Of a DNA stretch of 64,000 bases, positions 46,127-56,786 are shown one piece after another. Origin of the DNA: Fragum whitleyi (lineage: Eukaryota > Mollusca > Bivalvia > Cardiida > Cardiidae); contig OX411548.1 of assembly GCA_948146395.1 (NCBI GenBank), positions 65,367,020 to 65,431,019 of the forward strand, given 5' to 3'. The translations under genes were made by a program, and so were the position numbers. A model generated the notes under the pieces. It made no database searches, was not told the DNA's origin, and was given only the letters and a program-made list of their open reading frames with translations. Each line of letters opens with the position of its first letter. The first letter of the stretch is position 1.

Positions 46127-49100
46127 GGGAACACAATTTTGTTTGTGTGTATATACTTCAGATTTTGAAGAAAGAGTGATACGCGTCCAACGCTTTGATT
46201 TTGCTCTTCTCATATTTTTTTTTTCTTTCCCGTCTCACTCAAAATAATAAAAAAGGAATAAATACATCTTATACTCGAAATACATAAATGGATGAAAAAT
46301 GACTGTGTTAGTGGCTAAAAGTCCAAAAGCGACCAAACTGAAGATACTTTAGGTGAAAAAAAACCCGCTCAAATCAAAAACATTAAACAGGAACACATCA
46401 TACCTGTACTGGTTAAATATAATTTAATTAATGTTGTTAAAGATCAAAGAGAGATATCCTGTTGCCTTCACCTCATGTAAGATGTCGAGATATTATGCGA
46501 GGAATCACTCACGCAAACCTAACAAATAAATGATATTATTACCGGCTTGGGCTCCAGGGAATATCAAAGCAAATGAATCTAGGAGTAGATTAGCTAATAC
46601 AGGGACAGGAGAAAGGAGTGACCGTGATGGAATTATACCATCGAGTCAATTCTGATTCTTTGAGACGATAATCATTGTAATAGATACATTTGTCTAATTG
46701 ACTAGGTATCTACGGGATTTAGAAGGCTAACGACCGCTTGACAAATATATATGGATGGTTCCTTTTAAGTTCGATCTTAAAATAACTGTGCTCCAATTAC
46801 AAGAACTAGAATGACTGTCTAAGAATAACTGGTGTCGAGCCCACAAAAATATGATTTCAACATAAGACCTTGACCTATGAAATAGAAGAAAACTGAAAAT
46901 GTATTTAAACGGAACATCAATTCAAAATGGAGAATATTTGTGTCGTATTTCCGAAAGCTTAATCTAAAATCGTACCATGAACTCGGTATAAATAAGCCAA
47001 TCCATTGACATCAATTTCCCTACTAATTGAGGCTTTGCCCATTTTCTTCGACACAAATTTTTTTGTTACTTTGCTAAGAAAGATAGACAAGTATACATAT
47101 TGACTTTGACTCCGAAGTGCTTAGGTGTAATCCCGCGTGACAAGCTGCGCTTTCGAAGCTCGAAACTTACACCCTTGCATCAACCATGACAAGGAAAACA
47201 GATACTTCGGTGATATTTAGAAGGAAAATGCTTAAAAAGGACATCTTCTAAAAGAATAGTTCTTGCATAGATGATCTTGAAAAATTAATTAAATGCGTCT
47301 GGGAAACTATTAGATTACTTTCCAAAACTCAAAACATGACATCCGATGGATCCAAATTACTAACCCATTCCAAAATCTTTCACTCTGGATGTTCGCCGTG
47401 AAACTTTAAGATGCCAATCGCACAGAGGAAACGAGATAGAGATTTCCACAGTCTATCTAAGCTATAATCAAATTGCGACATAGGCTGACTCAGTGTTCAT
47501 TATGTATTCATCAGCCACCCATAATCTTCAATCAGAGAAACAATCAGGACTCAATGGACACACGGGGAATATATTTTACAGTCCCGAGAAGACACCCAGC
47601 CTTATTCATTAGGTTATTAGGTTACAATGGTTATGGACGTGGTTATGAACGTTGCGACTTGGTCTTATTTTTATTCGATGTACCTTTCGGATAAAAAAAT
47701 AAGAATATGGTAAAAAAAATTGGGCATCCGCGTGAAACTGCCTAAATGTAATCTCAGTAGGACAAATGTTATTTCCTTTTGTTGATGGTCACCAAACCTA
47801 AACGCCTAATGAGAAGATAAGTATGAGACAGTTTTAAATGTGATGAGATAACATCCCCATCGTCATATAAGCTTCATTTTAATTAAATTAAATAATTCGT
47901 TATATTTTTTGTGAGATCTTTACTTACTTGCCAAGTGACTTACATTTTTCTCAGATTAAATACTTTGTTACTACTATGTCAGATATCCACCAATTTAATC
48001 TTGCGATGTAAGTTACATTTTTTTCTAAAATTGAATATATTGTTGCAGCTTTGGTGCATCTTATAAGATTTGAAGCTCCCGAAGAGTTCCGTCGCTACTG
48101 GCTTTTTTACTATTCAAAGGCCCTGAGTAAAGGAAGATTTTCTTTTAAAAAATACCATAATACTTGACGTTTACATAGAGGTTATTTTCAGAATTGTCTA
48201 TCTTCTATCCGTTCTACAAATATCATATTACAGATTGCACTATATTGTTGATTTGTCGTCGTCTCCGGATGTCGTAAAGATAATGGAAGGTAGTAATTTA
48301 TCACTTTAAAAGGCTGTTCATGTCTAGTGCAAACTTTGATACGACGAGCATGTCACTACATATGTGAAAATCAAGTTCTTCTCATTTATATATTGAAAAA
48401 ATACTATGGTTATCATTCGCTGGTAGGTCTAAATTATTCGAAAATACTAAGTTTTAATATTTCCCCAAGTTATAAAGAAGGATTAATTGCTTAACGATAG
48501 CGATAAATTACGGCCCTTTGAGCCGGATGAAAAAAAGTAATTGATGTACGGGTGAGAACGAAGTCCTGTTATGCTATTCTTGGCATGCTTCAGTTTTTCG
48601 TTACACTATTTTACCATCTGTTTATAAGTACATATTTTATTTTATTCGAACTGTAGCCTCATTGTATACCTAAACTTGACATTATCATTCTAAAGTTACT
48701 TATTTCAATTTCATTTTCGTACTTCTTCTGCGCTTCTTTTTTATTGAATAACATTGAAAAAAAATAATATTACATCATATAATTTCATATTAACTCTCAC
48801 CCTTAAAAACGGTTGGTGCTGTTAAAGTTGTTGACAATAAGCTTGCAAGTATATAACCGATGTATAGATATTGAGGATTGTTTCAAAAGTATTTGAACCT
48901 TATCGGAAAATTATTCAAATTTTAGTGAAACAAGGACACTTAAAGGCTTGAACAAGCACAATTGTTATTTTGTAAATGAGAAATCTGAGGCACCTTTTCT
49001 TCAAATATAATTGAATGATAAAATATGAGAACGAATCTCCTACGCAAGTGTTGTGCAAATAAATGATATTATTTCCCTTCATGACTCGGGGGAATAAAAA

Positions 49101-49409
49101 GGCAAATGAACCTAGTAGTAGATTAGATAACATATAGGGCGAAGAAAGAAATTATCCTAACAAATATAATCATCCTATTCTTTAGGATAATAATGATTGT
49201 CAAGGATGCATTACGTAATTGTCGAAACACCGCTAGGGAATCCACAGGCCATTGACCTAAGGACTATATGTGAATAGAATTATAAATAAAAAAGGTCAGA
49301 TTCTTTAAATAACGTACTCACTGCTCATCTTTGTTCTCTAACAATTTTTGATTTCGTTACAATATAAAAAGTATATATCAAGCAGTGTAAGTAATTTGGA
49401 TTCATGCTA

Positions 49410-49452
49410 ACCCTAGCGCTTTCGAAACTCGATGTTTCTTCATCAGGGGTTC
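49410..49452 (-). ncRNA. Hammerhead ribozyme motif of the Penelope-like element
   Basis: Read on the minus strand: stem I AACCC, the core CTGATGA (49441-49447), stem II GAAAC-ATCGA-GTTTC, core GAAA (49421-49424), a minimal GCGC stem III, TA as the UH cleavage site (49415-49416), then GGGTT closing stem I. All invariant core bases are present. Minimal hammerheads with tiny stem III are known from Penelope-like elements and are thought to work as dimers. It lies just downstream of the stop codon of the GIY-YIG frame. Confidence 0.75.
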
Positions 49453-50316
49453 AATGAGAACTGACAGTAAAAGTGAAAATGAAAAACAACCCTGTTGTGG
49501 ACAAAGTGGTCAGATAAGTAGTTAGTATGCGGGTCAATTTGTCCTTGATGTTTATAAGCCTTTTTGTTCATCACAGAGGGCTGGATTGTGTTAAGACGTC
49601 TAATCCAATAGGTTTCCCCTGATTTGCGTTGTTTGTCAGACCATCTCGGGTTTGCTTCAATGCAGCCCAGGACAACATCAATGAACGAGTGGCCGGCTTC
49701 GTTATGTTCTTCAACTGGAGACCTATTGAATCTGTGGGTTTTCCAGACAGATCGGTGTAAATTCATGCGCTTATCGGTCTGTTGCTTGGTTTCGCCGACA
49801 TATTGTTTACGGCATACCGTACATGTCATGAGGTATACAGCATTTGAAGTTTTTTTGAAATTGTGTGAACCTCTAATTGCTGAAACAGCACCAAAAAGCG
49901 ACTGGAAACTATGCGTTTCGTGCATGATATTGCACGTTTGGCACCTTCGGTGTTTTACACGGTCCAGAAATTTCAAGAGAGTCTTTGGCTGTTGCATTAC
50001 TTGTTTTGGCTCTCACATGTATGTCCCGAAGTGACAAGGGTCTTCTGTATGCAACAACTGGTTTCTCAGGAAATAATCTGATGAGTTTGCTGGATGACTC
50101 AATCTTGTACCAGGTCATATCTACCTCGATCGCAAAGACTACTGATGCCAATCGAAGTGATCTATTGTTAAGTACTAAAGTTGTACAGCGATCAAATATA
50201 ATCCCGTTCGTTTTGATGTCTAGTGTCGTTTTTAGTTTCATTATATAATTCTTGTTCTGGTTTACTTGGATTTCCGCAATGTCGCTTATGCCAAGAAGCA
50301 GTAGGGTAGTTAACAC
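49443..50316 (-). pseudogene. Penelope-like ORF: RT C-terminus and GIY-YIG endonuclease
   Basis: Penelope elements encode a reverse transcriptase fused to a GIY-YIG nuclease that nicks the target for priming. Here the first frame (to about 49909) has PVVAYRRPLSLRDIHVRAK, the conserved segment after the RT thumb. A second frame (49443-49997) has CQTCNIMHE, then AVYLMTCTVC (the GIY position), QYVGET (YIG), TDKRMNLH with the catalytic-type Arg, and GETYWIRRLN with the Glu. The two frames overlap at 49909-49997, so a frameshift separates RT and nuclease. The nuclease frame itself is intact for 184 codons and ends at the stop next to the ribozyme. Upstream RT motifs are missing, so the copy cannot be autonomous. 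Confidence 0.8.
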
Positions 50317-51179
50317 TTAATAAATTCTGAAATCAGTAGAATATCTGATTTCGTTGAACGATTCCTTTACGTTTACGTTTCGTAAGTGAGGTAATAGGAA
50401 TTTACGATATTGAAACACTTTAGCAATGGTTTATTTCTAGTGATAAATTGACTGCGTCATTGCCCTTTGCTTGAAATTCTAGTATAGGAATCAGGGATTC
50501 ACCGCTATGCATATTTACATCAAGAAAGTTTAATAGAACATCAAATTCATTTAAAAAGAGGGGTGTTCGTTCGACGGTAGACTTTCTTCTGTACAAATAC
50601 TAGTAAGACTAAACTTTAAAACAGTGTTAGTTTAAACAAGACGGAATGAGACACCTTAAAACTATCTTTCAAACACACCAAAGGCCAGGATTACAATTTC
50701 ATCTTTGAAATAAAGTTCGCAAATTTCAAAAGCTTTGTTAAATCTAGTATCTAAATAGGTAATACAATTTTCCCTCGTGCTAAGAAGGTGTCTAAGAAAT
50801 CTGCGACACCGATGGTCAGTTCATTGGGGACTAAGTTGTTTGTTAAATGCATTTGATGGAGGAGGATAATTTATGTAAAAAAGAAACACCATCCTTATTT
50901 TTTAAGAGCCCAAACGAAAAAAGTTAAAAAGAGAAAAGAATATAGCAATGCAAAAAAGGGTATGGGGTATTTAAATAACCAGATGACTTCTGAATCGTTT
51001 ACCTTAAATTGTGTTTATATCGCCAAGGGAGTCCTTTATGGGAGACGTATGGCTTTATCAGGAAGAAATCAGACGCCAAGCCGTTCAAACTACTTTCGGC
51101 AACAATGACTTTAATATGTTTATGATATTTAGACGTTTGGAACATTTTTCATGGCGAACCACAACCACGAAAACAGTTA

Positions 51180-51545
51180 AGAACATCGTGAAATTCATAA
51201 GTTTTTTTTTAATGAAATTGATTCGGGGCAATGAGGGCGTTTGAGTCATGAGAGGCAACAAAATTCGCTTATTTCGTCTAAAAGTATAAAATAAGCGATA
51301 TTTCATTACTCCCGTTTAGCAAAATCTACGAACTTTACAGGTTTTCTGTCATGGACGAATTAAACGCTGAAAATCAACATAAGCCATTAAAAATGTACAA
51401 TAATTTGATCGATTTGAATGAAATGCGGATCGTTTTAGAATATTTAGAGGCGATTCTGGAGCATTTTGATATGTAAGGGCGAGTGTTTGGATTGAATGAA
51501 TGGAGCCCTGAACTAGTGATTTGGACTCGTTGATCGAGATGAGTT
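51180..51545 (+). mobile_element. Family-A MITE, copy in B
   Basis: Paralogue of 33335-33748: GAACATCGTGAAATTCATAA, AATGAATGGAGCCCTGAACT. Its right end is lost. Confidence 0.6.
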
Positions 51546-52487
51546 TAGAGAACGACTCTGCGTACAGTGCTTGTTGTAAAAGATAAAGATTCGGTCACGC
51601 ACCTAAAGGCAACAAAAAATCGACCTTAGTATTTTAAAGGATTTCAAAAGGCCAAATAAAAGTCAGGATGATATGCTCATAGAAACGCAGCAGATGCTCT
51701 AGCATTGCCCTGTATTTTTATTGTCTTTGGAAGTTTAAGACAGTAAGATGTAAAATACCTTTTTCATAAATGCTTTTGGGTGATTTTTTAAGAAATAAGT
51801 TACGTAGGTTAAGTATCACAGTATGGATTCGCTGATAGACGTGTGAAATCATCAAAGTAGAAATCATAGTAGGCCCTCCTACTGTTAAAAGACTTTTCCA
51901 GCCGCTTGTTATTTTGCTCTATGGAACATTTTAAAACAATATGTAGACGTTCCATGTAAGTCGTTGATAAATTCAATGGATTATTTGACGTCATGCTATT
52001 GCTTAGGTTACCTGAAAAACTGCATTCCAACCGTTAAAAAAGAAATGGACGTTATAACTTTCATTCACAAAATATAATCTCATTGTAAACAAAATATATG
52101 TATGGGCTTACATTCCAGGAAAAACCTTACAAAGAAAAATAGGTACCTCACCATCTTACCATCGTAAAAGTACAGTTCTCTTCGTTCAAATTTTATGGTC
52201 ACGACGAACATGTTTATACATACTTATTAACACAGTGGACGTGAATGGGCAATTGTTAATCGCATGACGTTAACATATTAACACCCTGAAAAGTTCTTTA
52301 GCAAATAACGTATTTCCTGAGCAACCTTACTCACATGGCTTATCTCCGTTACACAGTCAATAGCGTCGTGAAATAGACTCTCTCGAGATCCGAACAAAAC
52401 TATTCGAAATCACTCACTCAGCGCTCAGAAATCGTTCAATTACGCTTCGGAGACGATCAAATTTTCATTTAAACCGACCACATAATA

Positions 52488-52905
52488 GATAGAGGATAAT
52501 CGTTTGTTTCAGTGTAAGATCGATTTATATTTCATTGAGTGAACAACAAAAGTTTTATATTTTCCCGAGAGTGAAAAATAGCTTTTGTTGTTCACGATAT
52601 GAAATATTAATCGATCTTACTCGAAAAACAAACGATTATTCTATTTCTTTATTGCAAAAACGAGACAAAATGTGAAATTTCGAGGACATATTTTCGTAAA
52701 GCTCATCATTTTGCACGTGATTGCTATGCAACGTTCATTGTGACGTCACTTTATTCGCCCGGCATAGATGACGTCAGATAGGGTGAAAAGCACAAAAGTA
52801 GGGTATAAGTTTTTGATAATTTCACTGCTTTTGCAGTGAGATTATCAAGTTATAAGATACCGTAATTTCTCCATAAACCACCAAAAAGTATTAAAGAAAA
52901 CGATT
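52488..52905 (+). mobile_element. Foldback F1 nested in family A
   Basis: Full arms with a shortened tip (CCCGAGAGTG). Tail with TGACGTCA at 52741-52748 and 52769-52776, GGGTATAAG near 52801. Host sequence on both sides shows the mobile unit is about 415 bp, hairpin plus tail. Confidence 0.75.
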
Positions 52906-52984
52906 TAATTTACAGACGTTCAACTGATGTTGATTTTCAGGCGCCTGATTTGTCCGTGAAGACACAAAATTAAAAAAAAAGAAA

Positions 52985-53300
52985 TAGAGGATATTGAAAG
53001 AGTCGTCATTGAATACTGAATTTATTAAACGAGTCATCTATAAACAGATAAAGACGAGGCTATGCCGAGTTTTTATCTGTTTTAGATGACGAGTTTAATA
53101 AATTCTGTATTTTATGAGGACAAATTTCATTTTCTGCTTATAATATGACCCGAATTTTTGCGAAAAATCGTCAAAATTCTTGAAATTCAACGTTCCAATT
53201 TTCCGCGAAACTTATAACGCCGTTTGAAAATGACTCATCATATTATTATCATTATATTATATCATATGACTGATCATATTATAAACGTATATATTCTATT
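52985..53300 (+). mobile_element. Foldback F5 nested in family A
   Basis: Hairpin 53012-53111: GAATTTATTAAAC with GTTTAATAAATTC, GTCATCTA with TAGATGAC, AAACAGATAAA with TTTATCTGTTT. GA faces GA at 53031-53032 / 53091-53092 and again at the tip C-GA-GGC-TAT-GCC-GA-G (53055-53069), the two sites 25 bp apart. A tail of about 190 bp follows. Confidence 0.75.
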
Positions 53301-53512
53301 TAAGTGAGATAAAAGATTACCTCTTATTTTTCTCAAATCAGGCGAAAATATCGATAGTATTTTACCTTACTCGAACCAATTCATACAATTCATTTCAAAT
53401 CCCTTTAAAACCATTCAACTTGTCAATTTCACATTGTTTTCAACTGTAATACAATTGTTTGACGAAAGTCTATAACTCCTGCGTGTAAATTCACCTCCGT
53501 CATAGCGTACAG

Positions 53513-53735
53513 TTAACAAAATCGTGAAATTGACAAGGAGAATGATTTTTGGAATAAATTTTGAATAAAATTAAGTGAGTACAATGAGTGGGTTTTGAGT
53601 GAAATCAAAGGAAGGTAATCCAATATCGCAATTTTTGTTCATCTGTAGCAACATTAGTGATATTTATTATCTCTCTTTGATAAAATATGCAGAGAAGTAT
53701 TCGTCGCTTCCTTTTTACTTCAAGAACCAAGAAAA
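53513..53735 (+). mobile_element. Family-A MITE, left half
   Basis: ACAGTTAACAAAATCGTGAA, GGAAGGTAATCCAATATCGC and AAAATATGCAGAGAAGTATT. Confidence 0.65.
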
Positions 53736-53944
53736 CGCTTCTATCTTAATTTTTTTGTGTGTGTGAAATCGACATTTTACTACCCATCTATCTATCTATA
53801 TATAATACCTAACTCGCCTTTCGGGTATTACTTGCAGGTGCGCGTCTGTGCCGGAATTAAAACTGTTAGTTATTGGTTAGAGTGTCTCATTTTAAAAGTA
53901 TTGTGAGTGTTAGAGTAAAAGATCTTATAAACAATTTTGGTCGT

Positions 53945-54162
53945 TCAGGGACGGCTCACTATCTGGAAAGAATCGAGACTCATAAAAAAATATTTGAAAA
54001 AAAGGGATCGGTTCTAGTACAGGCCAACTAGTGGTCGCATTTTGAAAATTCTTTGACGGGAATTTTAGATTTAAAAAAAGAGAAGATCGAGACTAATCAG
54101 TCTGCGTAGTCCGACTAGGATCGCCTTTTACCAAGACGGTCCCTTTTCGCATGACGGGTCAC
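53945..54162 (+). mobile_element. Family-B MITE, 5'-decayed
   Basis: GGTTCTAGTACAGGCCAACT body, AGTCTGCGTAGTCCGACTAG core and GGTCCCTTTTCGCATGACG right end. Confidence 0.6.
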
Positions 54163-54354
54163 TTAATCATTATAGACATGAAAAAAATCTCGGTGGCTAG
54201 CAACTAATTCAACTGTAGCTACGATGTATTAAACGACACCTACAAAGAAAAAAACAAAAAGAACAGGGGTCAAAAGTTGTTTCATTATAAAGAGTGTTTT
54301 GATCGGCAGGAAGATTTTTAAATGACAGCAGTGATCTGCAATTATTATGAAGTA

Positions 54355-54600
54355 CAGCTAGTTACATTGTGATATTGGCAAGATGAACGATTTTGAAATG
54401 ATTATGGAATGAAATTGAATGAGTTTGATGAGCGAGTTATGAGTGAAGTTAAAAGGGGGTAATACAATGGCGTCAATTTATGAACAAATCCATCGATATT
54501 TATTATCGCCCTCAATATAATATATATAAAAGTTCTTAAGAAAACTTTCTATGTCTTTACGAACCAGTCCATTTCATACAAAAAATGAATGCAAACTGAA
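54355..54600 (+). mobile_element. Family-A MITE, partial
   Basis: CAGCTAGTTACATTGTGATA, GGGGGTAATACAATGGCG and GAAAACTTTCTATGTCTTTA. Confidence 0.6.
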
Positions 54601-54739
54601 ATCATAAATACAATTGAATAAATCGGTTACAGTTTTCTTTTCTATTATCACAACTTACAATAAAAAATCGAGAAAATAGAAAATAATGTATGTTACGGTA
54701 CATGACAGAAAGTGTTACAGCTTACTATCCACAGCACTG

Positions 54740-55240
54740 ATGGAGGTTACAGACTCATATGGAATACATTTCTTTCTGTCCGTCTGTTATCTTTCACTAA
54801 TTTTCGCAATAGAGTCCACAATTTTCATCCGATTTACTTCAAACTTTCACATAATCATAATATCAATATCAATATCAGAATCTTCTTTTACGAAATATTA
54901 CCGTCAAACATCACGGGAAAAAGGGTCCTCAGCAAAACTAATTGCAATATACTCCTTAAAACATTAGAGTACACAGTTTCCATCCGATCTACTTAAAACT
55001 TTCACATAATGATTATATAAACACAAGAATCGTTCTTATCAGACGGGTCATGTCAGTCAAGTTCTACATGAAAAATGGACTTACCAAAATGTATTTAAAA
55101 TGCAATCTTTATCGCAATTAATACACAGTTTTGGTCTAAAATGCTCCATACTTTCACGGAATGATTGAATCAACATAATTTGTACCTTTCAAAAATATGT
55201 CAGGTCCGTCAAGTACCACGAGAAAATGGTGATTGTTGAA
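54740..55240 (+). repeat. Degenerate tandem repeat, clam intron type
   Basis: Three decayed units each carry a form of CATCCGATTTACTTCAAACTT followed by TCACATAATGATTAT and a TCAGTCAAGTTC-like piece; the unit is about 160 bp. The overlapping 93- and 94-codon frames here are translated repeat. Confidence 0.5.
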
Positions 55241-55343
55241 GTTATCCCAATCATTGACAATTGAGTGACTTTAGGGAGATGGCAATTCCTTAAATTTTTT
55301 CATATAACTTGTGACTTTATATTATAAAGCCATTAGCTTGACA

Positions 55344-55640
55344 CCCTGCGAAAAAGTTCAAGAACTGATTCTTGAAGTTCTAGAACATTTAATAGTAGGT
55401 CAGTGCAAGTTCTAGTGCTAGAACCAATTCGTGAACTAGTAATGGGACTCAAATTCAAGAACATTGAATGGTAGTTCAAGAACTCAAATTCAAGAACTGA
55501 CTGAAAAGCTTGTTCTAGAAGTGTATTACCTAGTTGTAGAACTGGTTTAAGAGCTAGTCTTGAACCTCTTGTGCTGTTCTTGAACTCCCAATTGACGTTC
55601 TAGAACGTATATGAACCAGATCTCGAACTTTTTTACAGGG
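55344..55640. mobile_element. MITE built of TTCAAGAAC-type palindromes
   Basis: Left end CCCTGCGAAAAAGTTCAAGA; right end read inward CCCTGTAAAAAAGTTCGAGA, so terminal inverted repeats of about 28 bp. The interior carries some 14 forms of TTCNAGAAC, including GTTCTAGAAC at about 55376 and 55595 and GTTCTTGAAC. TTCTAGAA is also the core of a heat shock element. Non-coding. Confidence 0.7.
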
Positions 55641-55727
55641 GAGGAGAAAGTCCGGGGTCCTCGCGGAGGTCCTGGGATTTCGAAAAATGATAAAACTAAA
55701 AAGTATAATTATATAGTAATTTGGGGT

Positions 55728-56053
55728 ATAAATATATAATACATACTTAGTGTTTTGTATGAGAAAAAATATCTAACGAGGTTGGGAGAATTGATCATTG
55801 TCGAGGCTCTGCCGAGACAATTATCAATTCTCACAACCGAGTTAGATATTTTTTTCATACAATACATTAAGTATGTATTATATTTATCTTATAACCTCTA
55901 TTTGTCTTGTTTTTGTCGGTGTTTCTAACTGAAATGCAAGTTTCTAAAAATTACCACATTATATCATTGTTCTAAAAATAACTATGTGATATCATAAAAA
56001 ATATCATACAGGATGTTATCATACAGATATGTGTATAGTTATAAGATAAATCT
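55728..56053 (+). mobile_element. Foldback F2, copy 1
   Basis: Arms of about 80 bp (ATACATACTTAGTGTTTTGT against its near-inverse at 55857). GA faces GA at 55778-55779 / 55839-55840 and at the tip C-GA-GGC-TCT-GCC-GA-G (55802-55816), 25 bp apart. A 160-bp tail ends GTTATAAGATAAA. Two perfect ATGTGATATCATAAAAAATATCAT-like short palindromes lie in the tail. Confidence 0.8.
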
Positions 56054-56166
56054 GTGATACAGTTTAGGCATCCGGTTCCATTGACCTTTTCTCCATTATT
56101 AAACTTTTATAATTTTTTAACATTATTTCTAACTTTAAAAAACCAGAATGCTATATTTCTATAAAT

Positions 56167-56425
56167 GTGACCCGTCACGCGAAAAGGGACAATTTGGGAA
56201 CTCCGTTAAATAAACATTTGAAAAAGGGATTGGATGTAGTACAGACCAACCAGAGGTCGCATTTGAAATATTCTTTCATGGTAAGATGGATTGATTATCC
56301 TAGATCCAGAAAATTGGTAAAGTGCGAAAACTTTAGACCCCAGTAAGTCTTCGCAGTCCGCGCAGTCTGACTAGGGTCGACACTTTACGCACTACCCAGA
56401 TGGTCCCTTTTCGCGTGACGGGTCT
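56167..56425 (+). mobile_element. Family-B MITE, near complete
   Basis: GTGACCCGTCACGCGAAAAG on the left, CCCTTTTCGCGTGACGGG on the right, AGTCTTCGCAGTCCGCGCAG core near 56346. The TIRs are nearly perfect. Confidence 0.8.
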
Positions 56426-56786
56426 CAAATGTATTTCTAAATTTCTAACAGAACACTGCAAAATTGTTGATAGTGATGATACTGATTATAATAATATTGA
56501 TAATAATAATCATAATTATTAACATTTGATGTTTTGCTAGATTTGTATGTCATTAATTTCCATTAAATTAACAACTACGCAGAAATAGAAAAACAATATG
56601 TGACATCATTTAGTCATATCAAAATTACCAGTGATGTAAAATGAATTTATTTTAAGAGTATAAGATAAAGTTACATAGTTGGTCATTTTCGGCTTTACTC
56701 TGAAATAGGTGCTTGAAACTCTTGATTCGCAAAGAAAAAACATTTCATATCGACCGATTATGGATTTCATTCCGTTATTATCTTTA

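Larger units (their letters stand above)
49385..50790 (-). mobile_element. Penelope-like retroelement, 5'-truncated, in copy B
   Basis: Limits are set by comparison with copy A (about 32940), which lacks it. On the minus strand it has the end of the reverse transcriptase region, a Cys-rich linker, the GIY-YIG nuclease and a hammerhead. The part from about 50150 to 50790 is less recognisable and holds stops. The catalytic reverse transcriptase core is not seen. Confidence 0.75.
37620..52290 (+). repeat. Segmental duplication, copy B (about 14.7 kb)
   Basis: Direct-orientation counterpart of 22735-34770. It is longer because of insertions at about 43225-44565 (foldback-type element with tandem array), 45610-45905 and 45927-46126 (including a CAGGGGCC MITE), and 49385-50790 (Penelope-like element). 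The DNA from 46.4 to 49.2 kb is otherwise unannotated in both copies. The 120-codon frame at 39038-39400 and the 73-codon frame at 47473-47694 are not preserved as frames in copy A. Confidence 0.85.
52355..53450 (-). mobile_element. Family-A MITE with two nested foldbacks
   Basis: ATAGCGTCGTGAAATAGACT and CTCACTCAGCGCTCAGAAAT at the left; CAGGCGCCTGATTTGTCCGT in the middle (52940); AACTTGTCAATTTCACATTG at the right. F1 sits at 52488-52905 and F5 at about 52985-53300. The nesting sets the limits of both inserts. Confidence 0.65.

Noticed and set aside
47473..47694. 73-codon frame with GYNGYGRGYERCDL
   Set aside because: The sequence is well kept in copy A (31020-31210), but there an indel and stops break the frame; conservation is no better than in flanking DNA.
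49624..50248. Two plus-strand frames of 136 and 87 codons
   Set aside because: They are antisense shadows of the Penelope-like GIY-YIG and RT frames.
54686..54996. Two overlapping frames of about 93 codons
   Set aside because: They lie in a degenerate tandem repeat with AT-driven composition and no recognisable motif.
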